Made by a program: the position numbers and the translations under genes. DNA of 64,000 nucleotides from Pomphorhynchus laevis. Lineage: Eukaryota > Acanthocephala > Palaeacanthocephala > Echinorhynchida > Pomphorhynchidae. The DNA lies in NCBI GenBank assembly GCA_012934845.2, contig WNNJ02002426.1, positions 1 to 64,000 of the forward strand. Direction: 5' to 3'. Below, in pieces: positions 43,236-55,194 of this stretch. Positions within the stretch are counted from its first letter, which is position 1; each line of letters starts with the position of its first letter. The notes under the pieces are model-generated. The model searched no databases, was not told where the DNA came from, and was given only the letters and a program-made list of their open reading frames with translations.

Positions 43236-44930
43236 AAGTCTTCTTACTTACGGCAACTTCGACCCACTCAATGCAATATTTACTATAAGAGTTAATAATA
43301 TTCGTGTTTCGTATGGCTTCTAACAAAGCTGATGGGTCAAATAATCTGTGTACTGAACAGATTATATCTTCCTTTACTTTTCTTTCCAGTTACTGGACCT
43401 TCTTTTTCAATTCCATTTCTTTCAGCAAGTCAATTCCTCCATTCTGGAAGCAAGGATTCATGAAAGTACTTTACAAAAGAAAAAATTATCCCTCTTCCGC
43501 CGACTCTTATCGTGGTATAATCCTTCTCAACCATGTATACAAATTCTTCACACACATCCTCACAAATTGATTACTGTCATTGCCCGAATTCTTGTTTTCA
43601 TTAGAGTAGTTTGGTTTTGTCACGGCTGCTCTACCATTGACGCTTTCAAGGGGGTACGCAATCAGATACTATCATGCTATCCTCGAAAATCTTCCATTTA
43701 CGCCATATTCATAAACTTCAAAGAAGCTTCCGACTCTATAAATCGTGAAATACTGCTGGATAAACTAGCTAATCAAGCCAACGTCTATGGACGCTTCCTT
43801 GGTCATCTCTGCTCAATTTTACATCCTAACGCACTCTGCGTATTCGATGGCCTTAAATTCTCCGAGCCTTTAATCGCAAACTGCTGAGTTATTCAAGGTG
43901 ACTCATTGAGGTCACTGTTATTCTCTTTTTCTGGCCGATCTACCTTCTTTTCTTCTTACAAACTCCATAGATATCATATCAGTTCTCTATGCTGATGATC
44001 TTGTCATCATATCTCGTGATCTCGTGGAATCGCAGCTTTCTCTCAACGCATTCGATGCATTCTGTAGAATAAATCAATTATAGGTGAATATGGAGAAATC
44101 GAAAATTATAAAAAATTTTAAATGAGGCCCTATTCGCCGTTTAGTCAAGCTATTACTTAATAAGCCCCCTTCAAAATTCTGTAAGAACTACATCTATTTA
44201 GATATTCTGCCTTCATCCAGATGGTCATTCCAACTACATCTTAACCGCAAAGCATCTAAAGTTACAATTGCAACCTCTCATGCTTCCAACATTGGTTCAC
44301 TCTAATTCGAAGGTGCTATTCGCTACTTCCGTACCATGCCTCTTCCTAAATGTGGACTACCGCATTCTGAAAAGATCTATCTCCCTATAACTTCACCCAA
44401 ATCGACAAGTGCCAATGGAGATTTGTTAAGCGCGCTATAGGTGTATCTCCTAAATCTTCTTCTACTGCTGTAGCAGCGATTTCAAAACTCCAACTTTGTT
44501 CTCTATTTCTTTGTAATCCCCTCCATCTCCATCGAACATCTGAATTTTTCCATCATCTCAAAAACCCTAAAGTAAAATTATCTTTACTTGACACAGACAT
44601 ATACCTGACCCCGCATCTAATCAAATAAATTGGCGAAATCCACGGACGCAAAAGCGCCCTCTTACTTAGAGAGGTACCATGATAAATTTTGCTCCATCCG
44701 TATCCCCCTTCGTAACCGAACATCAACATACATCTGTATGTCTTGCCTCTAATCATGTACTTCCTTTCTTCACGTGGTCGAAAGCCCCCCCCATCTTTCA
44801 AAGATAAACTTGACGGAGATTGACAAACTACGGAATCGTTAACTATGGCGAACACATTTTGTATTTTCTCTGTTTTTACTGTAGGTTTGATGTTTTATTA
44901 AGTTTTGCTCAATGTCGAGAGACATACTCG
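43236..44930 (+). mobile_element. LINE-B copy 4, 5'-truncated
   Basis: Begins in the RT fingers (ASNKADGSNNLCTEQI; SADSYRGIILLNHVYKFFTH), then AIFINFKEASDSINREILL (motif A), SVLYADDLVIISRD (motif C), KRAIGVSPKSSSTAV and YHDKFCSIR. It ends in TGTC-GAGA-GACA and an AT tail. Many frame breaks. Confidence 0.8.
44913..44924 (+). other. LINE-B 3' GNRA-type hairpin
   Basis: TGTC-GAGA-GACA; stem differs from other copies at both sides, loop stays GNRA. Confidence 0.45.
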
Positions 44931-45100
44931 CTACGTTACTTCCTTAATTAAAAATTATTGATTTATTTTAATAATTTACCTTAAATTATTTTATTTTAAA
45001 TTAATTTCCTTAATCTATTTCCTGACCTGTAATTACACCAATTCTATGTTTATTAATTTTAAATGAATTATGTGATAAATTATAATTGATTTATTATTGA

Positions 45101-45132
45101 TTTTTTAGGTCAATTATAATTGACCTAAAAAA
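45101..45132. repeat. Perfect 32-bp palindrome
   Basis: TTTTTTAGGTCAATTA and its reverse complement meet with no loop. The motif TTGACCTAA recurs near 58410 and 63893. Confidence 0.8.
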
Positions 45133-45379
45133 GTTTGAGATAAATTAACATACAAGTTTGAAAGACCTTAAAAGAGTTTGAGAACTAATATACATACAAA
45201 CAAAAATTTTAACAGCTTAAACACACAATCGTCCAGCTTTAAAGCTATAAGTATCGATTAACTGATTACAATCTAATATACATACAATACATAACTACAA
45301 GCTTAAACACAATCACAATAAACCATACAAGAGTGATCCCAAGATAAAAGAATAAAAGGGAACCGGCCGTCGAACAGTT

Positions 45380-45562
45380 ATGCCACGAGGCATCCCCTCT
45401 TCGATACAAAAGTGTTGTTCGTGCAATGGCGTGGTTGCCAAATGCTTGAAGTGTCGGTGCGCGAGATCGAATAAACCATGCCTTAATTGCTCAACTTTAA
45501 ACTGCTTGCGCAAAACTCAATGTGATAAGGAATTCGACAATCACGGTAACTTTGAATTTTAA
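45380..45562 (+). CDS. Cys-rich finger at the 5' end of the nuclease-type element
   Basis: A 60-codon frame: MPRGIPSSIQK, then CCSCNG, C-x2-C-x-C, CARSNKPCLNC and a trailing CLRKTQC. The Cys spacing equals that of LINE-B ORF1 at 18884-19183 (-). It is joined to the following frame after a stop, so the true protein was probably longer. Confidence 0.6.
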   Translation: MPRGIPSSIQKCCSCNGVVAKCLKCRCARSNKPCLNCSTLNCLRKTQCDKEFDNHGNFEF

Positions 45563-46074
45563 ATTGTACAGGAGCTTCAACCCTCAAACGTACGAGCATC
45601 ACACGATCCAAGATCCATGACAGAGATAAATTTGGAAAAATGCTCACTTGACATTGTGTACGACGAAATAATCCAATGGTGTCCAAATCTTTTTAAATTA
45701 CCGATGTGTAGTGCAAGCAAGGAATTTCTTGGTCTAATTACAACGTGTTTCGATAACTTTAATAAAGCAAGAATATATCGAAATGATCATTTTATAAGGG
45801 CCATCGTGCTATGTCAAATTCTTTTGCAGATAATTCCTACACGGAAAGTTAACCTGACTAGGAAAACACTGGAACAAAGAATACTACTTTGGAGAGGGGG
45901 AAAACTTAATGAGTTACTGGCAGAAACGCGATTTCTTCAAAAGTGTCGGGTAAGTGAACTAGAAAAAGATGGGAACATGCCCACATCAGATATAAAAAGG
46001 CTGTAAATCTTATTAAATCTGGAAAAATCAGCAAAGCATCGCGATTATTAAAACAACGGTCTGGTGGTTGAATA

Positions 46075-47157
46075 TTGTCATTGGGAACGGAACTTGACGG
46101 TATTACCCTGCTTCAAAAACTAAAGAAGCTTCATCCTACTAACGCGTCGGCGTCTGACAGCCTGATGCTTAGGGATAGGTTGCATGGATGCGTGGAACAT
46201 CATGCCTCACTATTTTATGATTTGACGCCAGAGGAAGTTATAACAGCAGCAAAACGAACACGCGGATCTGCTGGTCCGTCTGGAGTAGACTCTAATGGTT
46301 GGAGACATTTTCGTACATCATTTTGTAATAGTTATTACCTTCTAGCCGACAAGATATGTGAATTCGCAATTAATATATCGACTGAATCTATTAAGCCATC
46401 CCTTCTGCAGACATATACATTAAGCCGCTTGATACCATTAAACAAGATGCCTGGTGTCAGACCAATTGGAATTGGTGAGGTAGTGAGGAGAATAGTTGGT
46501 CGTGCTTTGCTTTCACGCATCAAAAATGATCTGACAGCAGTCTGTGGGAGTTTTCAACTATGCGCGGGACAACGATGTGGTACCGAAATCGCTGTCCATT
46601 CAGTCCAAACAGAGTTTGAAAAATTAGCCGACAATGTGTGCTATTGTTAGATGCAAGAAACGCATTTAATTGTGTTAGCAGAGAAATGGCTCTAACAAAC
46701 ATGAAATATATATGTCCAGTTTTATCGACGATATTAAATAACACGTATGGGCAACCATCAACTCTTACTGTCGATAATATAACGCTATTGTCGGCTGAAG
46801 GATTCACACAAAGGGATACGCTGGCCTATGGCTGCTTACGCTGCTGCATCAATGCCCCTAATTAACAGATTGAGTAAGATTGCACCTGGAGCTATCCACT
46901 GTTGGTACGCAGACGATGGAGCATGTGTCGGAAAAATCGATGACCTCTTAAAAGTGTGGGAATGTGTCAAGCAGTTTGGCCCGAATTATGGATACTTTGT
47001 AAATCCTACAAAATGCACGTTTCTGACACACGACGTAGAGCTGTGGACTAATCTAAAGCGATTTGCAGACGATGCCATACATATACATAAAGATGGTACT
47101 AAATACCTAGGAAGCTTTATAGAGATCGGCGAATACGTGAATTCACGAGTTAAATAA
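46075..47157 (+). CDS. Reverse transcriptase of the nuclease-type element
   Basis: Three overlapping frames cover fingers, palm and thumb. Palm residues LLDARNAFN and CWYADDGACVG hold the catalytic Asp residues. GYFVNPTKCTFL and TKYLGSFIE follow, as expected after motif C in this family. Confidence 0.75.
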
Positions 47158-47754
47158 ACGGTCGACGATTGGAATAAGTCACTTGATCAGCTTCATGAGA
47201 TTGCATCAATTAACGCATTCTCGGCTTATATTCTATTGACAAAGGCATATCAACACCAACAGACTTATTTATTCAGAACTTGCAAAACCACAAACGGTTG
47301 TTTTGAAAGCTTTCGTTCGCGGCTGTTCGAGCACTTATTACCTTATATGTTAGGTACCGAACCGATTGGAGAGGAAGATAGAAAACTAATTACACTTCCG
47401 TTCAAATTTGGTGGACTCGGAATTTATAACCCAATCGAAAGAGGAAATGTGGATTACGTGAACTCGTTAAAGATGTTTGAGCTTAATAGGAATAGCTGTC
47501 AAAATTCTGTTCTTCTAGAATATCGACGAGATTTGCTGAGCCACATCCGACATTCCAATTTTAGCAGATGGGCTCATATTTCATCAGGTCTTGTCCAATC
47601 TTTGGAGACGGATCTTGCTTCGAATCTTAAAAACGCCAATACAACTGGAGCGTCGTCATGGCTGAATCCAGCGTATAACCTAGCGGGTAAATTTCTAACT
47701 TCGAGGGAGCTTCAAGACGATGTTGCAGTACGATATGGCTGGTAACCAAATTTA

Positions 47755-48159
47755 ATGGAAAATAAGTGCCCTTGCGCTGCCGGATTTGATATTACGCATG
47801 TCTTGTCATGCCCGACTGGAGGATTTAATTTTGTCCGTCACAGTATTGTAATCGATGAAATATCTAAATGTTTAAGCACGTTTTGTAAGTACGTAATAAA
47901 AGAACCCCAACTTAATCCTGTACCTCAATCTATTGAATGTGATAACAATACAACATCGCGAGATAGAGATGCAAGGGCAGATATTTCTTGCAACGGCCTA
48001 TTTGGGAATGCTACGGATCAGTCCTTCATGGATATATGCGTTTTTAACTCTTTGGCTTCGTCGTTCTCCCTATCATCCCATTATATTATCGATCACAGGA
48101 GGGATGGGTCCGACAACGAACGCTGTACTGAAACAAATATCAAGTCAGATATCCACTAG
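47755..48159 (+). CDS. Finger and restriction-like endonuclease of the element
   Basis: C-x-C...H...C finger (CPCAAGFDITHVLSCPTGGF), then VRHSIV, a variable stretch and RDRDARADI, with FMDICVFNSLASSF after it. The acidic pair and following DI/DV strand fit a PD-(D/E)XK-type nuclease. The 57.2-kb copy has the same order. Confidence 0.65.
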   Translation: MENKCPCAAGFDITHVLSCPTGGFNFVRHSIVIDEISKCLSTFCKYVIKEPQLNPVPQSIECDNNTTSRDRDARADISCNGLFGNATDQSFMDICVFNSLASSFSLSSHYIIDHRRDGSDNERCTETNIKSDIH

Positions 48160-48673
48160 CACTCATTCTTCGTACATAGATTGTATTCGAACCCTACGAT
48201 CAAGGATCTCAACCCTTATTGAAAATGCTGTTTCAATGTCAATAAGGATGAAACCTTACGCAGGTCAGAAAGCAGACATGTCATAAAGCAACAACCAATG
48301 ATCACACAAAATCACAAATAACGTTCTAAGTTTAATAGTGATAACAATATAAGAGCCCATTTGCGGGTAACCCGTAAATTGTAATTGTCTATTATCAATA
48401 ATAAATTTTGATATTAAAAAAAATTATAATTGTTTTCAAATAAATAGAATAAACCGGATATTATTTAAAATCGTGTGAATGTATTAGCAAAATTTAAAAA
48501 ACGAGTTTACTTAAGAAAATGTTTTAAGCAGCTATTGAGAAAAATTGTTTAAAAATAAATAAACTTTTATTGAATAAAAGTTTATTTTAATAAATAAAAT
48601 AACTTTTATTTTTCATTCCATTAATAAATAACACCAATAGCGTTTAATATACGCAAAGTAAATCCCATATAAA

Positions 48674-48862
48674 CTAAGTTAACGTGATTCCGTGATCCGA
48701 CATGCATTTCTTGTGAGCTTCAATCAAATACGAACATTTTTCTTCTCCATTTTTAAAAATACATTCATCACGAGCATATTTGGTTTCCGGACATAAACAG
48801 CATGGACGTATTGTTTTAGCTTCTTTTATCGTTGTTTTTGATGTCGATTCTATTTGACCCAT
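48674..48862 (-). CDS. COX17: COX17, cytochrome c oxidase copper chaperone
   Basis: A 62-residue protein of the mitochondrial intermembrane space that passes Cu(I) to SCO1 and COX11 for assembly of cytochrome c oxidase. The copper-binding CC pair is C21-C22, and the twin CX9C motif is complete: C24-C34 and C43-C53. Family phrases are PCCLCPETKYARDECI and LIEAHKKCM. Length equals that of other COX17 proteins (about 63). The start is the first ATG of the frame and fits the usual N-terminal length. Single exon; unrelated to the LINE neighbours. An AATAAA on the minus strand lies about 65 bases past the stop (near 48608). Confidence 0.95.
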   Translation of the reverse strand: MGQIESTSKTTIKEAKTIRPCCLCPETKYARDECIFKNGEEKCSYLIEAHKKCMSDHGITLT

Positions 48863-50925
48863 CTTTAAATATATATTTTGAAGGAAAATAGAAAAAATGT
48901 TATTTAATAGATTCGTTACGAGAAAAAATGTTCACAAAAGTTGTTCACTTTCTAAAATGGTAAATGGTTGTTCTACGATAAACAAATTCACAGATAGTAA
49001 AATATAGTATTTAGCAAATCTTAGCTTGAAGCTGTTTACTATAACTCTGTAGTTTAATGTTAAGCTCGAATAATTAGATGCAAGATATATAGTTCAAATT
49101 CTAATCTTGTAATATCATTTCGTGGGCCATTGTTTAGACATCTGATGCCACTAATACCTTATCAGTCTACTTTCATTATAGCATATTGCTGCCTTTCATT
49201 TGCCCATGTGTACGGGAAGGACGATGTATTATAATAATTTTTAATAATAATAAAATTTACATATTGAGGGTTATCCTTAAACGAATCCCGTAAAATTGTT
49301 TTTTTTTGTTCAGACTTTGAAATTATTCTCGCTAAGTTGTTTCTTTATTATATCAATTATTCGTAGTATTAATATCTGCGCGTAAAGTGTATAAGTATTG
49401 TCTAACAAATAATTTTTCCCTTATTGTCATCGAAACCGTCTTCGCGATTACAGTGGATATCAATCATATTCCGAGATATGCGAATAATATGAATGAACAA
49501 AATATACCCATAAAAAAGAAATACTACACGCAACGAGAAGAGTGATGCCCTCGTAACATTATTCATTGTATAAAGAAAATGAAATTATAACAGGTAGTAT
49601 AATCGAATGAACAAAATGTATTCATAAAAGGGATTATTAAACGCACGGGGAAGGATGATGTATTCACAACATTATTCATTGTATAAAGAAAATGAAACTA
49701 TAACAATTCATACGATCATATAAAACAAAATGTATTTATAACTCAAAATCATTTCAATTTAACTTTATAATTCCAGACAATGAACAAGTTTGTTAATTTA
49801 ATTATAAAGATCATATACAGTGAATCATTGGTTTAGAAACTAACAAAATAGTATATTTTTATTTGAAGTTTTAGTTTTTTTTAAGCTTTAATGGATTTAC
49901 ACAGACTATATTATAAAGTTGTCAACAAATGAAATTGATTAGACACTGAATCTCAGTGTCTAATTCAAGCATGCACTGAAATCGTGGATTGCATGTAAAA
50001 TATCGAACTTTGTTTGAATAACCTTGGTATCTCATCAGTACGAGATTACTTTGTTAATCATTGCCTTGTGTAAATGAATTTATAAAAAAAATAATTTAAC
50101 AGCTCGCTTCTTGAAATCCTGTTAATTTAGAGTTAGTATGCAATCGTTTTTGTATGTGGCCTAGAGACTATAATCATCGTAATCGAATTTTTAAATATAA
50201 TTAGATGGGTCTAGTTCATTTTTTATCACACAAGCTAAGGTACTATTTCAAATATTTAAAATTATTTTCAGCCTAAGTGCTAAGTCTTGACCTTCCTACA
50301 TTCTTCTCAAACACTGTATTATTTACTCTGATAACCAAACACGGCTATCTTGAGCTTTTGAAAATTACCAGAATCAGTATTTATGACCAAAGCTTTGATC
50401 TTGCAAAAAGCGTGAGTTCATCTGCTACCCTCTATTACACATGTTTAGATTTTCTCTACACTCATCAGATATTTATGTTGATTGGAAGATGGCAAATTTC
50501 GCGTTATTCGTAAGCGAGATTACTTCTATCTTCAATCACTACTGACCCTATTGGTTCTTGTTGTATGACTTGAAGAATACTTAAGGAACTTTGCCGTAGT
50601 AAATCCGTTTTGCTTAGTCATTTACAGTACGACTTGTGAAATTTTACACTACCGGTATGAATATCGTCCTGGCCAGTGATAGTTAAGGTACGTAAAATAA
50701 ATGTTAGTTTCGATGTAATCATGATCAGTGCCCAGCATTTTGAAATAAGCCATTTGAGATATGTGGACTGAACGTTAGAATGAGGCTCAAGGACTAGGAT
50801 CTATTTGGTAAAAATTTTACATGTAAAACTTGGAAGAGTATTTTCCATTAAGGTAATAAACACTATTAATTGATAACCACCCGACATGACTGTTTTAGCA
50901 TTCCCAACTGCACCAACACTATTTT
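48863..50925. other. Intergenic stretch
   Basis: No gene recognised. Short direct repeat at about 49495-49580 and 49610-49700 (GAATGAACAAAATGTATTCA; ATTATTCATTGTATAAAGAA). From about 50270 on, base composition drifts toward that of LINE-A but no clear domain was read. Confidence 0.4.
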
Positions 50926-51850
50926 TAATAGACGTGATTTCACACTAGTGGATGACATTCTCCTATAATCTTATCTTCCCTCCTCTCAAATCGATAATAT
51001 TGCATCAACTTTCTCCGCTTGTATCTTATCAGTCCCAGCACTTTCTTCGCCTTGCCTATCACTCAATCCTGCAACGTTCAAAATCGTGTGGATAATTCCA
51101 TATCATCTCAACTATGGTCCACCTTCTGTATATATCAACCCAACCGTTCTTCTGTCGTTAATGATATCGTTTTGCTCGGTTTCCACTTTACAACCATCTA
51201 TTTCAAGCCATTTGTTTCCAATAAAGTCCCCTTCTCGTTCATGCTACTCCATGATATTCGCAAAATTCATAGATTAATCGATTTTCGATCCCGTCCTTCT
51301 CTTTTATCAGCCCTTTTATTTTCCTGAATCGATTATTGCCTTATCATGTTCTCGAACTCTCCCAAAACTACTCTCCAACCTCTCCAACGTATTGTAAACT
51401 CAGCAGTTCGCGTTCTCCTTCGTCTCCGCCGTTTTGACCACATATCTCGATAAATTTTCAATCTTTCCTGGCTTCCCAAAATTAGTCATAGTGTCAAGTT
51501 TCGTTTGATTATCCTGACCCATCGTGCACTGCATCGCAAATTTCCTTCATACTTGCATCTTTCATTTCTCGATGAATATCGTCCTGCTTTATTATCCTTA
51601 AGATCATATCATTCCCTTCTCCTCTACACTCAAAATTATTCGACAAATTACGGCCTCCGTTCCTTTCCTGCTGCTGTTCCTCTCGCTTGGAATACGCTCC
51701 CTTCGTACATCAGCTCGACTTCCTTGTTCATACTATTCAAAATTCGTTTGCGGAATTATTTTTTATCATTTGATTATTTTCTTTATTCTTAGTTAGCTTG
51801 TGAGCGCGTCGTTGACACGCTTTTGCCACTCAAAATAAATCTCTTTTCGT
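50926..51850 (+). mobile_element. LINE-A copy, 3' third
   Basis: From about RT motif C (DDILL) through LNPATFKIVWIIPYHL, GFHFTTIYFKPF, a NYGLRSFPAAVPLAWNTLP C-terminus, to the 3' stem-loop (51804-51820) and AAATAAAT tail. Broken in several frames. Confidence 0.85.
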
Positions 51851-52089
51851 ACGTAATCTAAATAGTGATTTTACTTGTAGCTTACTTATAAATCATCTTT
51901 ATTAATGAACAATATTGAAAGAATAGATCGTACAGCCTTAAGAAATTATCATGAACTAATCACTATTTCTTAAAACAAATTATTCGCATAATAATAAATT
52001 TGCAGGATCGCATTTGTTTGGCGTCCACTGTCTATATTCAACTCATTACATTCAATATCATCTAATTTATTGTTTTGCATTATGGGCAT
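51851..52089. other. Spacer between LINE-A copies
   Basis: AT-rich, nothing recognised. Confidence 0.35.
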
Positions 52090-54790
52090 TGGTATAATGT
52101 TCGTAGTGCAAAATAACTCCCCCTTTCAGTCCTTGCTCTTTTGAATAGCTCACTTGTCGTCTTCTATCCCGATCACTTTAGATCGACTATAATGCTCGTC
52201 TCCGCAAAACCACTTCCCCTTTCAGTCCTTGCTATTTTGAATTGTTCACTTTTCGTTCTTCTAGCTCAATTACTTTGTTTGGATCTCACAATTGTATACC
52301 GTCCTGGTTTATCGGCTCCTACGTTCTTATGTTTTACCGAATTCGCTGACCTCATGCCTTACTGTTCTTTGTCCTCCATCCCTTCACTCGTTCTTGGCGA
52401 CTTCAACATCTGCCTTGACTGCAGATTAGCCCCTCTTCCACAGATTTAATCCGGTTCAACAACATTCAATCCAACTACGACTACAAACTCATCTCCACTG
52501 CCATCACACATATCCTTGTCAGAGCACTCGACATCATCGCTGTCCCCGATCGCTTTCCTGCCTACACCTAACTGCCCATCTCCGATCCGGGTCTATCCGA
52601 TCACTTTATCGTCACCTTTGATCTCACTTTCAACCACACCCGCCTCACAAACCTTCCACCCTACGTTTATTTTGGAGAAATCTTGATCTCCCTCATATAC
52701 TATCTGCCTAACTCAGATCGTATCTATCTTCTTCCACAATAACATCAATCTATCCTCAATATCTCGCCTTTCTTTTCGACTCTGAACTTAAATCCACTCT
52801 CGACCTTATCGTGCACTACAAGCCTCACCCTCACCGTCGCTTGCACCGTATCCCATGGTTTAACATCCAATGACTACTTTCAAAGCATTGACTATGTCAT
52901 GCTTTTCGTGTGTATTACCGCTCTCTCAGACGAGATATCAACTCGCTCACTCCGTCTCTCCATGATTCCTATTTTGCTCTTCGTTGGTCTCATCTCAACC
53001 TACTACGTACCAAACGCAAATCCTTCTGGCAGCATAAAATCATCACTTCATTAAACTATAAATCTCTTTGGCATACTTCAAACTCAATCCTTGCTCGCTC
53101 TTCTTCGTCTCGTAACATCAGTCCCCATGATTATTCATTATTTCTCCAGACCAAAGTATTTACTTTGCTCTCACACACCCAGTATCCATCCCATCCCACA
53201 CTTCCCCGACTTGCCGAATCCTCCCGGAACTATTTTATCTTATCACTGTCTCACCTGTCAAAGCCTCATATGTCCTCATGTCCTTGCCCAACAAAACCTC
53301 ACCTGCGGATCCCCTGCCTACTCACATACTTAAATCTATATACTCATCGATATCCACTTTCCTCACCACCTTGTTTAACTCGTTCATCCGAAGTCGTATT
53401 TCCCTTCACACTGGAAATTCGCCATCGTTCGTTCCCTTATTAAGAAACAATCGCTCGACTTCTCCCTTCCTTCTAGCTATCGCCCCATTTCACTCCTCCC
53501 CACCATTTCTAAGCTCTAAGAACGCCTCATCTTAATACATATCAACGTCTATCTCTCTTCATTTAATCTGTACCCTCTTTTCCAATCCGCTTACCGCTAT
53601 AATCACTCCACATAAATTGACTGCATGAAAGTTTACAACAACCTACTCATTTCTTGTGACAAGGCTCTATATAGTGTTATCATCTTCCTTGACGTCTTTT
53701 CCGCCTCATATCTATCCGACCATTCTTTTCGCGTCTGTTCTAATTCATCATCTTCCCATCCCATACCAATTTTTTGCGGGGTCCCACAAGGTTCAGTTCT
53801 ATGTATTCTGATTTTCTCTCTTCTGCTTGGCAATATCTTTTCATTTACCAAACCTTACTTCTTTAATGTATGCAATGCGCCGATGACATACTCATCTATG
53901 CTCATACACCCTCCCATCCCATACACAATATCGGCATTTCTGCCTCCAACTGTCTTTCTTCTATCTACAAACGTCTCTCCCATCTCCATCACGTTCTAAA
54001 CCCCGACAAGTCCAAAATAATGTTGAACCTCCCCTGTCAACCTAACATATCTCTTTTCCCCTGAATATTTTGCCTCATTAGTCATCCCCATAGTCCATAA
54101 TCTCACTTTCTTAGGCTTCCATTTCGATGACCACCTTTCCCTTAAAACCTTCGTCCGTGACAATGTCCGATCGTTTAATTTAATTTTCCGTGACATCCGC
54201 CATATCCGTACACTTATTGACTCGTTCTTGTATGTATCTTTCACCCCTTATCTTCCCTAAAATCAATTATTGCCTCAGCCTTTTCGTCAATTCGCCAAAA
54301 CCCATAATCCTACCCCTACAATGCATCATCAACTCCGCCGTTCGAGTGCTCCTACATCTCCGTCTCTTCGACTACATATTAACATATCCTGTCCAACTCA
54401 CCTGGCTCATCATCCACATCCGCATCCAACTCCGCTTTTTCTCGTTACTTTTTTATTATCGCTGTCGTCTCCCCATCGTTGATCAACCTCCCTTTCTTAG
54501 ACGACACTCGCCCCACCTATCTATATCGCTGCGTTACAGTAATTCCCTCTAACTCCACGTTCCCAACTATTCCCACAACTAAGGTTTCCGATCCATCTTC
54601 GTCGTCGCCCTCTCGCCTCGAATCAGCTCCCTTTCGACGTCCGCCGCACTCCCCCATTTATCACATTCAAATACATCATCCGTTCCCAACTTTCGACATA
54701 TGACTTAGATTTTTGTTTGTTTTCCTTCATGATCATGTATGCTTGCGTCGGCACGCATTTGCAACGTAAAAATAAATCCTTTTTTAATAT
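52090..54790 (+). mobile_element. LINE-A copy, ORF2 nearly full length, decayed
   Basis: Starts in the endonuclease (PLSVLA; LDLTIVYRPG; SLVLGDFNICLD), continues through MSLPNKTSPADPLPTHILKS, VTPLRRNN-type fingers, IIFLDVFSASY (degenerate motif A), CGVPQGSVLCILIFSLLLG (motif B), ADDILIYAH (motif C) and the C-terminus, to the TGCGT-CGGC-ACGCA hairpin (54743-54756) and AATAAAT. Many frame shifts and stops. Confidence 0.85.
54743..54756 (+). other. LINE-A 3' terminal stem-loop
   Basis: TGCGT-CGGC-ACGCA before TTTGCAACG and AAATAAAT. Confidence 0.5.
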
Positions 54791-55194
54791 AAGCTCAATA
54801 TTAAATCACTGTCATCCAAGTAACTACAAGTTTTACTATATGCATTACATATATATGTTAAAAATTTGAATTTAGCAGTTAAATGTCGATATATATGGTA
54901 GATGCTTTCATATGTTGGAGCATAATTTGTATAGATGCCATCATATGCATTACATTTCTTTACCGATGAAATTTGTCACGAAAAATATTTTTTAATTTTT
55001 TATTTTAACAAATGTTATTTGTTAAATAATATAATACGTTAAATAATATAATATTATTTGGATATAATAATGGGAGAGGTTTGGATAAAAATGGGACGCA
55101 GATCTTAAATACATGTAAGTGAGTATGTCTTTAAATAAAAGTATTTTTTGTGATATATTGATACCAACAAATTGTTTTTAATAAAGACTTTCAA
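54791..55194. other. AT-rich spacer
   Basis: Nothing recognised. Confidence 0.35.

Larger units (their letters stand above)
45380..48425 (+). mobile_element. RT element with C-terminal restriction-like nuclease
   Basis: In order: a Cys-rich finger (45380-45562), a linker region (45617-46006), reverse transcriptase (46075-47160), a post-RT domain (47236-47745) and a Cys/His finger plus nuclease (47755-48160, continuing to 48286 in another frame). It ends in a small hairpin (TTTGCGGGT/ACCCGTAAA) and AATAAA with an A run near 48410. RT marks: GSAGPSGVDSNGWRHF, GVRPIGIGEVVRRIVG, LLDARNAFNCVSR (motif A), WYADDGACVG (motif C). Nuclease marks: CPCAAGFDITHVLSCPTGGF and RDRDARADISCNGLF. I recall similar RTs, with no APE domain, from cnidarian and mollusc genomes; the clade name is not certain, and it is nearest to LINEs with restriction-like nucleases. 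About five breaks; inactive. Confidence 0.8.

Noticed and set aside
44553-44855. Minus-strand 100-codon ORF
   Set aside because: Antisense shadow of the LINE-B copy 4 C-terminus.
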